From: Methylococcus capsulatus | GTDB taxonomy: Bacteria > Pseudomonadota > Gammaproteobacteria > Methylococcales > Methylococcaceae | Assembly: GCF_036864975.1 (NCBI RefSeq) | Contig: NZ_CP104311.1 | Coordinates: 317,501 to 381,500, forward strand | Direction of reading: 5' to 3' | Length of the DNA stretch: 64,000 nt | Part shown: positions 10,438 through 19,073 of the stretch, piece after piece | Layout of the letters: each line of letters starts with the position of its first letter | How positions within the stretch are numbered: position 1 is the first letter of the stretch | Notes under the pieces: generated by a model | Databases searched by the model: none | The model's input: only the letters and a program-made list of their open reading frames with translations | Told to the model about the DNA's origin: nothing | Program-made: the position numbers and the translations under genes

Positions 10438-10627
10438 CGAGACACGGTCCAAGAGACACCGGTCGCCCCGCACCGCCGCAAATGCCCCAGCCATCGATTC
10501 GCCCGGCGGCGCCCTAATCTTCAGCCGTTCGAGGAGGAAACGGGCAGTTCGGCACTGTATCGTGTTCCGAAGAGACCCCCTCGGGGCCGGAACAATTTTA
10601 TTCTTTGCATTCACGAAAAGACAGGAA

Positions 10628-10641
10628 TATTCTTCAGAATA
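10628..10641. promoter_or_regulatory. Candidate operator upstream of the Xre/RES pair
   Basis: TATTCT at 10628-10633 and AGAATA at 10636-10641 form a perfect 6-bp inverted repeat with a two-base centre, lying in an A/T-rich stretch 25-38 bases before the antitoxin start. Xre-type antitoxins normally repress their own promoter through such palindromes. Assignment is by position only. Confidence 0.4.
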
Positions 10642-10665
10642 ATTTGATACGAAAGAGTATCCGCC

Positions 10666-11046
10666 ATGCTGCACCCCGAATCCGCCCCCGCTACAGACCG
10701 CGCCCGTGTCCTCACCCAGGCGGTCGTCGAATCGGCCCGCCGCTTAGGGCTGGGCTCCAGCGATTTGAAAAACATCATCGGCGCCAGTCAGCCCACCGCA
10801 TCCCGCCTGCTGAACGGTCGTTACGTCCTGCCCGAAGGCGGCAAGGTATGGGAACTCGCCGTCCACTTCGTGCGTCTCTACCGCTCCCTGTCCTCCCTGG
10901 TCGGCGGCGACGACGAACTGGCTCGGAGCTGGCTGAAATCGGCGAACAAAGCCTTCGATGGTGAACGTCCGCTGGAGGTGATCAAACGCATCGACGGCCT
11001 CATCCATGCCTGTGAATACCTGGACGCCCACCGCGCTCGCCTCTGA
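10666..11046 (+). CDS. Xre/MbcA/ParS-type antitoxin
   Basis: The 126-residue protein has an N-terminal Xre-like helix-turn-helix (about 25-60; KNIIGASQPTASRLLNG) and a C-terminal MbcA/ParS toxin-binding domain (formerly DUF2384; ARSWLKSANKAFDGERPLEVI). Proteins of this form neutralise RES-domain toxins and repress their own operon. The downstream RES gene starts inside its 3' end (41-base overlap), which is typical of this toxin-antitoxin class. An A/T-rich palindrome lies in the promoter region. Confidence 0.88.
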   Translation: MLHPESAPATDRARVLTQAVVESARRLGLGSSDLKNIIGASQPTASRLLNGRYVLPEGGKVWELAVHFVRLYRSLSSLVGGDDELARSWLKSANKAFDGERPLEVIKRIDGLIHACEYLDAHRARL

Positions 11047-11731
11047 AGCATTCCCATGGCAGGGCACCGGATGGCGGGCAGTGGAAGCCCAGCATCGCGT
11101 CGCCACCATGCATCTGACGGCGGGCAGGCTGGACGATCAATCGCTACTGGAAGACATCCTCGACGAAGCGAAGCCCCCCCTCCCCGCCGCCGCCGAAGGT
11201 CTGCACTGGCTGCTGGCGACACCCTTCCGGTATTGGCCTCTGCCAGGCGGATCGCGGTTCCGGCGGAGCACCGATCCCGGCGTGTTCTATGGCGCAGAGG
11301 AAAGGAAAACGGCCTGCGCCGAATGCGGCTACTGGCGGCTCCGGTTCTGGCTGGACAGCGAAGGACTCTCGGACCGCTCCGCCACCGTCGAACTGACCCT
11401 GTTCGAATTCGCCGCCGCGGCCGACAAGGCCATCGACCTCTCCCGCCCGCCGCTGTCGTCCGACCGGGATGCCTGGACACACCCATCCGATTACTCGGCC
11501 ACCCAAACCCTTGCCGAGCATGCGCGGGATGCCGGCATCGAAACCATCCGCTACCAATCGGTCCGCGATCCCGGCGGATTCTGCCTGGCTTTGCTGACAC
11601 CAAAAGTTTTCAAATCAGCCCCCGAACCCTACCGGAACAGCCAGCAAACCTGGAACCTGCTGATTCAGCCTCCCACCCGGATCGTCTGGCAACGGCAATT
11701 GGACCGGGAGAGCTGGGTGTTCGAGTTCTAG
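11006..11731 (+). CDS. RES-domain toxin (NAD+ phosphorylase family)
   Basis: A 241-residue RES-family protein. RES toxins such as MbcT degrade NAD+ by phosphorolysis or hydrolysis. The family-defining residues are visible: Arg in GSRFRRSTDPGVFYGAEE, Glu in TACAECGYWR and Ser in IRYQSVRDPGGFC. It overlaps the Xre/MbcA antitoxin by 41 bases. The frame is full length with no disruption, so the pair is likely functional. NAD+ as substrate is inferred from the family. Confidence 0.88.
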   Translation: MPVNTWTPTALASEAFPWQGTGWRAVEAQHRVATMHLTAGRLDDQSLLEDILDEAKPPLPAAAEGLHWLLATPFRYWPLPGGSRFRRSTDPGVFYGAEERKTACAECGYWRLRFWLDSEGLSDRSATVELTLFEFAAAADKAIDLSRPPLSSDRDAWTHPSDYSATQTLAEHARDAGIETIRYQSVRDPGGFCLALLTPKVFKSAPEPYRNSQQTWNLLIQPPTRIVWQRQLDRESWVFEF

Positions 11732-11773
11732 CAAAGCATCGAACCTCACCAACGCAACTACAGCAGTGCCTCT

Positions 11774-12300
11774 TTAACTACGCGGATAGAGCCGCAGAGC
11801 TTGGAGCAGCCAGGATTGGCCATTCAAGCCACTTCGGACACGGCTCGTATTCCCGGCCTCAGAGAGGCCGGCGAACCAGGCGCGTTTTCGGCGAGGCACG
11901 ACAGCATCAGGCGATTCTGGCTGGCGTCCGCGTGTCACAATCCACCGATGGCCTGCACCAGGCCGTGGAGGGTGGAGAGCATGTGCTGAATCCGGGAGCG
12001 CAACACGGCCTGCCGGAATAGGCTCATCAGCTTGTAGGCGGGCATGGCAAAGCCCAAGGCCGCTTCGGTGGCCCAGAAGTCGCGCATGCTGAACGCGTCC
12101 AGACCGAAATCCGCCTTGAGTTCCTTGATTGCGGTTCTGTGCGGCAAAGCCGCATTCCGCTTCGCGGGACTGCCACAATCCGCCCTTCCCACCAGATCCC
12201 TCCCCTCGGCATGTCAAGCGTGGTCACAAACACCCTGTAGCGCCAGCCTTGAATGTCCGGATCGGCCGCACACAACTCCTGGGGGTCCATCGCAGGCTCC
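11774..12300 (-). mobile_element. Remnant of an IS1380-like transposase (C-terminal part, frameshifted)
   Basis: Reading the minus strand across three frames recovers pieces of a transposase C-terminus: GWRYRVFVTTLDMP (about 12250), then KELKADFGLDAFSMRDFWAT and AYKLMSLFRQAVLRSRIQHM (11935-12140), then a piece around PRRKRAWFAGLSEA. The KELKADFG and YR-rich segments are characteristic of IS1380 elements. The N-terminal DDE-bearing part is missing and at least two frameshifts separate the pieces, so it is dead. It marks the left edge of the defence island. Confidence 0.6.
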
Positions 12301-12473
12301 AGGGAGTGACCGGCGACGCCATCCCGAACGCCTCGTTACAAAGGGGGAAGCCCGGTCATTTACGAAGCACCTCGCATCCCCCTACCCCGGTCCGATGGGA
12401 CCTGATAGATTACAGCCTTTACCACTCAGACCGATTTTATGCGATCCAATCCATCTGCTTCAGGAGTCCGGTG

Positions 12474-12692
12474 ATGACTGAGCCTTGGGTATCCGTCGAG
12501 CAGCTCGTCGAGCATCTGGGCGTGACACGTGATTCGATCTACCGGTGGATTTCGCGCCGTGGGCTGCCGGCACACCGGGTGGGTCGCCTGTGGAAATTCA
12601 AGGTTTCCGAGGTGGATGAGTGGATACGCGGCGGTGGCGCGGATGAAGAAAAACACGGCGATGCGGCTCCGGCATCGCCGCGAAAAAAATAG
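12474..12692 (+). CDS. Small excisionase-like helix-turn-helix protein
   Basis: A 72-residue protein with one MerR/excisionase-like winged HTH (HTH_17): VSVEQLVEHLGVTRDSIYRW followed by the wing GLPAHRVGRLWKFKVSEVDEW, and a charged tail. The ATG at 12474 is chosen because the upstream open frame to 12129 has no family sequence and runs through the transposase remnant. A GTG at 12471 is an alternative. It sits 13 bases before mod and is probably the first gene of the defence operon, so it is a candidate regulator of the R-M genes. Function as activator or repressor is not known. Confidence 0.8.
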   Translation: MTEPWVSVEQLVEHLGVTRDSIYRWISRRGLPAHRVGRLWKFKVSEVDEWIRGGGADEEKHGDAAPASPRKK

Positions 12693-12705
12693 AGGGATGG
12701 TCTGA

Positions 12706-14340
12706 ATGCCCACACTCAACTGGATCGGCAAGGAAGCCGTCGTCAAACACCACAAGGAAGTGCCCTTCCGCCTGCTGGAGCCGGTGCCGGAACTCTCCTG
12801 CGGCCCGGCGGATACCGGGAACCTCATCGTGCAGGGTGACAACCTGCACGCGCTCAAGGCGCTGCTGCCCCGCTATGCCGGAAAGGTGAAGTGCATCTAC
12901 ATCGACCCGCCCTACAACACCGGCAACGAAGGCTGGGTGTACAACGACAACGTCAACAGCCCGGAGATTCGCAAGTGGCTGGGCGAGGTGGTCGGCAAGG
13001 AAGGCGAAACGCTGGATCGGCACGACCGCTGGCTCTGCATGATGTACCCGCGCTTGTTGCTGCTGAAACAGTTTCTGCGCGAGGACGGTGCGATCTTTGT
13101 GTCCATCGACGACAACGAGGTGGCGACGCTGCGGCTGTTGATGGATGAGGTTTTTGGGGCGAAGAATTTCGTGGCGACGGTTCTATGGCAGAAGGTCTAT
13201 TCGCCGAAGAACTCGGCACGCCATCTCTCCGAAGACCACGACTACATCGTGATTTATGCCGCCAAGGCCGACGCTTGGAAACCGAATCTCTTGCCGCGCA
13301 CGGAAGAACAGAATGCTGCGTACAAGAATCCTGACAAGGACCCGCGAGGCGTCTGGAAAACGAGCGATTTGTCGGCGCGAAACTATTACTCGGCGGGAAC
13401 GTACTCGATCAACTGCCCCTCTGGGCGAGTAATCGAAGCCCCGCCCAAGGGAATGTATTGGCGGGTTTCAAAGGAAAAGTTCGAGGAACTGGACCGCGAT
13501 AACCGCATCTGGTGGGGCAAGGATGGCAATGCCATTCCGCAGATCAAACGTTTCCTGCACGAGGTCAAGGACGGTCGGGTGCCGCAGACGATGTGGTTTT
13601 ATCAAGAGGTTGGCCACACTCAGGAAGGCAAGAAGGAACTGCTCGAACTGGTCGACTTCAACTCGTCCGACGACGTGTTCATCACGCCGAAACCCACCCG
13701 GCTCATTCAGCGCATCCTGCAAATCGCCACCGACAAGGACTCCCTCGTCCTCGACTCCTTCGCCGGTTCCGGCACCACCGGCCATGCGGTGCTGAAACAA
13801 AATGCCGAGGACGGCGGCAAGCGTCGCTTCATCCTCGTCGAAATGGACGAGAACATCGCCCAGAACGTCACCGACGAGCGGGTGCGCCGCGTCGCCAGCG
13901 GCTATACCAACGCCAAAGGGCAAACAGTAGAGGGCCTCGGCGGCGGCTTCCAGTTCTGCCGCCTCTCCGCCGAACCCTTGTTCGATGCCGATGGCCAGAT
14001 CCGCAGCGACGTGAAATTCGCGCAACTGGCCGAATTCGTCTGGTTTGTGGAAACCGGCACGGGTTTCCCTCACCCCCGGCCCCTCTCCCAGGGGGAGAGG
14101 GGAGAGCCATGTTCGCCGCTCTTGGGCATCCACGAGGGCCGTGCCATTTATCTGCTCTACAACGGCATCCTCAAGGACAAATCCGTGGCGGGCGGCAATG
14201 TGCTCACCGGCCCGGTGTTCGATGTACTGCCGAAGTTCGCCGGCCCGAAAGTGATCTACGCCGCCGCCAACCGCATGGGCGCCCGCGCCGCACGCGAGGG
14301 CATCACCTTCAAGCAGACCCCTTACGCGCTGGAAGTTTGA
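12706..14340 (+). CDS. mod: Type III-like site-specific adenine DNA methyltransferase (Mod)
   Basis: A 544-residue beta-class N6-adenine methyltransferase: catalytic motif IV DPPYNTG (residues 67-73) precedes the SAM-binding motif DSFAGSGTTGHAV (about 348-360). An upstream IVQGDNLHALKALLPR segment and the central variable region (about 150-300) for target recognition are typical of Mod subunits. It is paired with a Res gene downstream. Oddity: residues about 454-467 are encoded by a palindromic, REP-like sequence (PHPRPLSQGERGE) inserted in frame within the C-terminal region, immediately before SPLLGIHEGRAIYLLYNG. The frame stays open, so the enzyme may still work. Confidence 0.92.
   Translation: MPTLNWIGKEAVVKHHKEVPFRLLEPVPELSCGPADTGNLIVQGDNLHALKALLPRYAGKVKCIYIDPPYNTGNEGWVYNDNVNSPEIRKWLGEVVGKEGETLDRHDRWLCMMYPRLLLLKQFLREDGAIFVSIDDNEVATLRLLMDEVFGAKNFVATVLWQKVYSPKNSARHLSEDHDYIVIYAAKADAWKPNLLPRTEEQNAAYKNPDKDPRGVWKTSDLSARNYYSAGTYSINCPSGRVIEAPPKGMYWRVSKEKFEELDRDNRIWWGKDGNAIPQIKRFLHEVKDGRVPQTMWFYQEVGHTQEGKKELLELVDFNSSDDVFITPKPTRLIQRILQIATDKDSLVLDSFAGSGTTGHAVLKQNAEDGGKRRFILVEMDENIAQNVTDERVRRVASGYTNAKGQTVEGLGGGFQFCRLSAEPLFDADGQIRSDVKFAQLAEFVWFVETGTGFPHPRPLSQGERGEPCSPLLGIHEGRAIYLLYNGILKDKSVAGGNVLTGPVFDVLPKFAGPKVIYAAANRMGARAAREGITFKQTPYALEV
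14067..14106. repeat. REP-like palindromic repeat inside mod
   Basis: A C-rich leader (CCCTCACCCCCGGC) leads into a perfect 10-bp hairpin: CCCCTCTCCC at 14080-14089, loop AGG, and GGGAGAGGGG at 14093-14102. The pattern CCTCACCCC..CCCTCTCCCaGgGGGAGAGGG is a widespread dispersed intergenic palindrome in proteobacterial genomes. Here it lies within a coding sequence and keeps the reading frame. No second copy was noticed in this window. Confidence 0.75.
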
Positions 14341-14342
14341 CC

Positions 14343-14612
14343 ATGCCGACCATCAGCATGTTTTACGGAATTTTGGTGGCCATGTATGTGCTGGATACCG
14401 ACAAGCATCATCTTCCACACATTCATGTGCGTTACAACGAGTTCAAGGCGGTGATCCAGATTCCCGACGGTGAGGTGCTGGAAGGCGAATTGCCGACGCG
14501 GCAAATGAAACTGCTCCAGGCATGGATCGAAATTCACCGCGATGAACTGATGGCCGACTGGTACTTGGCCAGCACAGGACAGACGCCGTTCAAGATTGAT
14601 CCCTTGCGTTGA
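14343..14612 (+). CDS. DUF4160 family protein
   Basis: An 89-residue protein starting two bases after the mod stop. The family pattern is clear: PTISMFYGILVAMYVLDTDK, then HHLPHIHVRYNEFKAVIQIPDGEVLEG, then the helical WIEIHRDELMADW. DUF4160 proteins are nearly always encoded next to a DUF2442 protein, as here, and such pairs have a toxin-antitoxin-like size and layout, but no activity is established to my knowledge. Its position between mod and res is unusual. The start is fixed by the mod stop and the family N-terminus. Confidence 0.85.
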   Translation: MPTISMFYGILVAMYVLDTDKHHLPHIHVRYNEFKAVIQIPDGEVLEGELPTRQMKLLQAWIEIHRDELMADWYLASTGQTPFKIDPLR

Positions 14613-14623
14613 GGAGGATGGCA

Positions 14624-14872
14624 ATGACGCCCGATGTGGTTGAGGTAAAGGCGCTGCCCGAATACACGCTGCTCGTGCGTTTTGCCAATGGCGAGTTGCG
14701 CCGCTTCGACATGCGGCCGTATTTGCGTTATCCCGCCTTTGCCCACTTACAAGACCCGGCCTTATTCCAGAGCGCGCATGTGCAGCACGGCACGGTAGCG
14801 TGGACCAACGATATCGACGTCTCGCCGGACACGCTCTATCTTCGTGGCGAAACTGCAGGCGTAACGGCATGA
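14624..14872 (+). CDS. DUF2442 family protein
   Basis: An 82-residue partner of the preceding DUF4160 protein. Family features are VVEVKALPEYTLLVRFANGE, the LRRFDMRPYL segment and a C-terminal VAWTNDIDVSPDTLY. The start is decided by the ribosome site: GAGGAGG at 14611-14617 lies six bases before ATG 14624, whereas ATG 14618 directly abuts it. The stop TGA overlaps the res ATG (ATGA at 14869-14872), so res translation is probably coupled to this gene. Confidence 0.84.
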   Translation: MTPDVVEVKALPEYTLLVRFANGELRRFDMRPYLRYPAFAHLQDPALFQSAHVQHGTVAWTNDIDVSPDTLYLRGETAGVTA

Positions 14873-17571
14873 ACACGTTTTTGGCCAAAAAATACCAACA
14901 GCAGGTGCTCGACAGCGTGGAGACCTATTTCAAGGCTTGCCATGAATTGCCCTCGCCCTCGATTGCTTTCACCGCCACCACCGAACGCCTGTGGGGGCGC
15001 GGTTTGTCGTACAACCCGTTGTCGGGCTTTCCGACCGATATGCCGTATTTCTGCCTGCGCGTGCCTACCGGCGGCGGCAAGACCTGGCTGGCGGCGAAAA
15101 GCGTTCAACTCGTCAACACCCACCTGCTGCGCTGCGAGCACAGCGTGATTCTGTGGCTGGTGCCCAGCAAGCCGATTCGTGAGCAGACGATCAAGGCACT
15201 GAAGGATCGCAGCCACCCGTATCACGCCGCACTGCGAGAGGCGGGGCCGATCACGGTGCTTGATCTCGAAGAGGCCAAGAGCGTGACCCGCGCCACGCTG
15301 GACACCTCGACCACGGTGATCGTCGCCACGCGCCAGGCGTTTCAGGTGGAAGAGGAAGAGTGCCGCAAGGTGTATCAGTCCAGCGGCGCACTGATGCATC
15401 ACTTCGACAACCTGTCGCCATTGCTGCGCGACGAGTTGCTGACCGATGGCGAAGGCAGCGAACGTACCACGCCCTACTCGCTGGCCAACGTGCTGCGTCT
15501 GCGCCGGCCATTCGTGGTGGTGGACGAGGCGCACAACAGCCGCACCGAACTGGCCTTCGACATGCTGGCGCGCTTCCGCCCCAGCGGCGTGATGGAGCTG
15601 ACCGCCACGCCCGATCTGGAACGCACGCCCAGCAATGTGCTGCACAGCGTATCCGCCGCCGAGTTGAAGGCGGAAGAAATGATCAAACTGCCGGTGGTGC
15701 TGGAAACCGAGCCGAACTGGCAGCAGTGTCTGGCCGATGCCATCGCCCGGCGCGATGCCCTGCACAAGCTGGCGGATGAAGAACGCCGGGCAGGTGCGGC
15801 TTATCTGCGCCCGCTGGTGCTGATTCAGTCCGAACCGCGCCGCGCCGGCATCGAGACGCTGGATTTTGAGAAGGTAAAAAACGAGCTGATCGCCAACCAC
15901 GGCATTCCTGCCAGCGAAATCGTGGTGGCCACCGGCGAGGAAAAGGGGCTGGAGCAGATCGATGCCGATTACAAGCTGGGCATTGCCGACCCGGCCTGCC
16001 CGGTGAAGTTTGTCATCACTCAGAAGGCGCTGGCCGAGGGCTGGGACTGCCCGTTTGCTTACATTCTGGTGAGCATGGCTTCGCTATCGTCGGCCACGGC
16101 GGTGGAGCAGTTGCTCGGGCGTGTGTTGCGTCAGCCTGATGCGGCGCACCGGCAGGCGAAGGCATTGAACCAGTCCTATGCCTTCGTGGTGTCGCGCAAC
16201 TTTGCCGAGACGGCGGGCGCGCTGCGCGACCGTCTGGTGGCGGGCGCCGGGTTCGAGCGGCGCGAGGTCACGGAATTTGTCACTGCTGCCAAGGCCGAAC
16301 AGGCGCGGCTCGACCTGGAGGGCCACGCCGGGCGCGTGGTCGTGCGGCCGGTGGCGATTACCTTGTCCGAAAAGCCCGACCTGAAGAGCGTACCGAAGCC
16401 GGTACGTGACAAGGTGAGCTGGGACGGCAAGCTCAACCGGCTGACGATCAGCACACCGCTCACGGAGGACGAGGCCGAAGCGCTCAAGGCAGCGGTCACT
16501 TCGGAAACGGCGGCAGCGGCGATTGCGGAAGCCGCCGAAATCAGCCGCACCACGGCGATTGAGTTTTTCCAGACGCCCGCCGAAATGGGCGAGCGTTTCC
16601 GCGTGCCGCAGTTGGCCTTGCGCGTGCAGGGCGAGCTGGCGCTGTTTGATGACCCGGAGGTGCTGGAGTATCCGTGGGACCTCTCACCCTGCGATGCCGC
16701 GCCGACGGCCGATGACCTGACGGCACTGGGCGCGGCGCTGAAAGTGTCGGAAGGAGGCGAGATCGACATCGACGAGGGCGGCCACGTCGTGTCCCGCTTC
16801 CTGCCCGAATTGCAGCGCGATCTGGGTCTCGTCTATCAACCCGAAAACTGGGATGAGATTCGCATCGCCACCTGGCTGTGCCGCAACCTGCCAGAGCAGT
16901 CGCTGACCCATGCCAGCAAGCAGGCCTTTGTCGCGGCGTGGCTCACCGATCTACTTCGCCGGGATGGCTTCACGCTGGCACGCGCCAATCTTCAGAAGTT
17001 TCTGATCCGCAATCTGGTCGAGGCGCGCATCCGTGAACTGCGCAAGCAGGCCGTGGGCAAGGCATTCCAGCAGACGCTGTTTGGCATGGAAGCCGCCGAG
17101 CGCGTGGCGGTGACCGATCAATACGCCTTCGAGTTTCACGCCCAGGCTTACGCCCCCAGCCGCGACTACGATGGGCGCTTTGGCCATTTTGATTTCCGCA
17201 AGCACTTCTATGGGCGCATCGGCGACTTCGACAGCCAGGAGGAATTCGAGTGCGCCTGCCAGTTGGATAAGTGGGCGCAGCAGGGGCGTATCCGGTTCTG
17301 GGTGCGCAACCTGGTTCGGCGCGAAGGCTGCTCGTTCTTCCTGCAAAAGGCCGATGGCCGGTTCTATCCCGATTTTCTGTGCCAGTTGCCCGACTCGGCA
17401 GGCCAGCCGGGGCCGATTCTGGCGGTGGAATACAAAGGCGCGGACCGCTGGAAGGAGGCTGAAGATGACCGCCTGATCGGCGGCCTGTGGGCCAATCTGT
17501 CAGAAGGCCGGTGCCGGTTCGTGATGGTCAAAGACAAGCGGTGGGACTGGATCGAACCGCTCCTGACATGA
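14869..17571 (+). CDS. res: Type III-like restriction enzyme helicase-nuclease subunit (Res)
   Basis: A 900-residue SF2 helicase/translocase with nuclease. Motif I is RVPTGGGKTWLAA (about 65-77), motif II VVDEAHN (about 217), motif III ELTATPD, then the helicase C-terminal half with GWDCPFAYILVS and EQLLGRVLRQP (motif VI). Near the C-terminus YPDF (about 832) and AVEYKG (about 852) form a PD-(D/E)XK nuclease motif. With Mod it would cleave foreign DNA carrying unmethylated recognition sites. Start ATG 14869 gives the family N-terminus MNTFLAKKYQQQVLD. The stop overlaps the jetA start by four bases. Confidence 0.9.
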   Translation: MNTFLAKKYQQQVLDSVETYFKACHELPSPSIAFTATTERLWGRGLSYNPLSGFPTDMPYFCLRVPTGGGKTWLAAKSVQLVNTHLLRCEHSVILWLVPSKPIREQTIKALKDRSHPYHAALREAGPITVLDLEEAKSVTRATLDTSTTVIVATRQAFQVEEEECRKVYQSSGALMHHFDNLSPLLRDELLTDGEGSERTTPYSLANVLRLRRPFVVVDEAHNSRTELAFDMLARFRPSGVMELTATPDLERTPSNVLHSVSAAELKAEEMIKLPVVLETEPNWQQCLADAIARRDALHKLADEERRAGAAYLRPLVLIQSEPRRAGIETLDFEKVKNELIANHGIPASEIVVATGEEKGLEQIDADYKLGIADPACPVKFVITQKALAEGWDCPFAYILVSMASLSSATAVEQLLGRVLRQPDAAHRQAKALNQSYAFVVSRNFAETAGALRDRLVAGAGFERREVTEFVTAAKAEQARLDLEGHAGRVVVRPVAITLSEKPDLKSVPKPVRDKVSWDGKLNRLTISTPLTEDEAEALKAAVTSETAAAAIAEAAEISRTTAIEFFQTPAEMGERFRVPQLALRVQGELALFDDPEVLEYPWDLSPCDAAPTADDLTALGAALKVSEGGEIDIDEGGHVVSRFLPELQRDLGLVYQPENWDEIRIATWLCRNLPEQSLTHASKQAFVAAWLTDLLRRDGFTLARANLQKFLIRNLVEARIRELRKQAVGKAFQQTLFGMEAAERVAVTDQYAFEFHAQAYAPSRDYDGRFGHFDFRKHFYGRIGDFDSQEEFECACQLDKWAQQGRIRFWVRNLVRREGCSFFLQKADGRFYPDFLCQLPDSAGQPGPILAVEYKGADRWKEAEDDRLIGGLWANLSEGRCRFVMVKDKRWDWIEPLLT

Positions 17572-19046
17572 CACTCGACTTCGCCGCTCTCGACGCCCTG
17601 CGTACCCGCCACCCTGCCTGGCGGCTGCTGCGTTCGGACCATGCGCCGCTGGTGGCGAGCTTTCTGCACCGCGTATTCGTGGCGCCCAATGTGCGCGTGA
17701 TGAGCGAGGCCGATCTGGCCGAGGCGCTGGAGGACGAGCTGTTCGCCTTGCGCGAGCAGTGGGGATCGGAGGCGTACCCCAAGGGCGCGCAGGACTACCT
17801 GAACGACTGGGCCGCGCCCGACAAGGGCTGGCTGCGTAAGTTCTACAAGCCGGGCACGGACGAGGCGCAGTTCGACCTCACGCCGGCCACGGAAAAAGCC
17901 ATCGCCTGGCTGGCGTCGCTGACCGAGCGACCGTTCGTCGGCACCGAATCGCGCCTGCTCACGCTGTTCGCGCTGCTGGAGCAGATCAGCGCCGGCACCG
18001 AGGCCGACCCGATCAAACGCGTAGCCGATCTGCGCAAAAAGCGCGACGAGCTGGACGCCGAGATCGCCCGCGTGCTGGCGGGCGATGTTCCACTGCTGGA
18101 CGACACGGCGGTCAAGGACCGCTTTCAGCAGTTCCAGCAACTGGCGCGCGAGCTGCTGGCCGACTTCCGCGAGGTGGAACACAACTTCCGTCTGCTCGAC
18201 CGGAAGGTACGCGAGAAGATCGCGCTGTGGGAAGGCGCCAAGGGTGCGCTGCTCGACGAAATCATGGGCGAGCGCGATGCCATCGGCGACTCCGACCAGG
18301 GCAGGAGCTTCCGCGCCTTCTGGGACTTCCTGATGTCCAGCCGGCGGCAGGAGGAGTTTTCCGCGCGGCTGGATCAGGTGCTCAAGCTTCCCGCCGTCGC
18401 GCAGCTTGCGCCCGAGCCACGCATCCGGCGCGTGCATCACGACTGGCTGGAGGCGGGCGAACACACGCAGCGCACGGTGGCGATGCTCTCACAGCAGCTG
18501 CGCCGTTTCCTCGACGACCGCACCTTTCTGGAAAACCGCCGCATCCTGGACTTGCTGCGCGGCATCGAGAGCAAGGCGCTGGCATTGCGCGAGGCCATGC
18601 CCTCTAGCACTGTGATGCACCTCGACGCCATGGGCGCGGACATCGAACTGCCGCTGGAGCGGCCGCTGTTTACGCCGAGCCTGAAACCGCGCCTGGCCGA
18701 TTTGGCGCTCGTGGCCTTTGATGCCGACATCGATACCGCGCGCCTGTTCGACCAGATCGTGGTGGACAAGGCGCGCCTGCGGGCTGCCGTGCAACGCGCA
18801 CTGCGGCACCAGCCGCAGATCACGCTGCGTGAGCTGCTGGAGACCGAGCCTCTGCGACAAGGACTCGCCGAACTGGTGGCCTATCTGGAACTGGCCCATA
18901 GCGGGGACGGCGGCGATGCCCTGGAGGGCTTGCGCGCTCTGGTCGATGAGGCCGTGATCGAGTCGATCCGGTGGCAGGCCTGCAACGCAGTGGGTGAAGC
19001 GGTGACGCGCGAGGCGCGCCTGCCCCGCGTGATTTTTACGCGCTGA
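17568..19046 (+). CDS. jetA: Wadjet anti-plasmid system protein JetA (DUF3375)
   Basis: A 492-residue DUF3375 protein, the MukF-like kleisin subunit of type I Wadjet. The N-terminus MTLDFAALDALRTRHPAWRL and the helical central region with RVADLRKKRDELDAEIARVL are typical. It binds JetB and bridges the JetC heads in the SMC-like complex. The ATG at 17568 overlaps the res stop (ATGA), so this gene is translationally joined to the restriction gene. A small gap with a ribosome site separates it from jetB. Confidence 0.9.
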   Translation: MTLDFAALDALRTRHPAWRLLRSDHAPLVASFLHRVFVAPNVRVMSEADLAEALEDELFALREQWGSEAYPKGAQDYLNDWAAPDKGWLRKFYKPGTDEAQFDLTPATEKAIAWLASLTERPFVGTESRLLTLFALLEQISAGTEADPIKRVADLRKKRDELDAEIARVLAGDVPLLDDTAVKDRFQQFQQLARELLADFREVEHNFRLLDRKVREKIALWEGAKGALLDEIMGERDAIGDSDQGRSFRAFWDFLMSSRRQEEFSARLDQVLKLPAVAQLAPEPRIRRVHHDWLEAGEHTQRTVAMLSQQLRRFLDDRTFLENRRILDLLRGIESKALALREAMPSSTVMHLDAMGADIELPLERPLFTPSLKPRLADLALVAFDADIDTARLFDQIVVDKARLRAAVQRALRHQPQITLRELLETEPLRQGLAELVAYLELAHSGDGGDALEGLRALVDEAVIESIRWQACNAVGEAVTREARLPRVIFTR

Positions 19047-19073
19047 CGGTGTCCGGCGCAGGGAGAGAATAAC

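Noticed and set aside
10576-10586. Terminator after hpnR
   Set aside because: Only a four-base-pair CCCC/GGGG stem ahead of a T-rich stretch; too weak to call.
14067-14106. Possible CRISPR or phage attachment site at the palindrome in mod
   Set aside because: Single copy without spacers or integrase; fits a dispersed REP-like repeat better.
14836-15900. 354-codon minus-strand frame opposite res
   Set aside because: Composition typical of antisense frames (rich in Gln, His, Arg, Gly); res is a clear gene.
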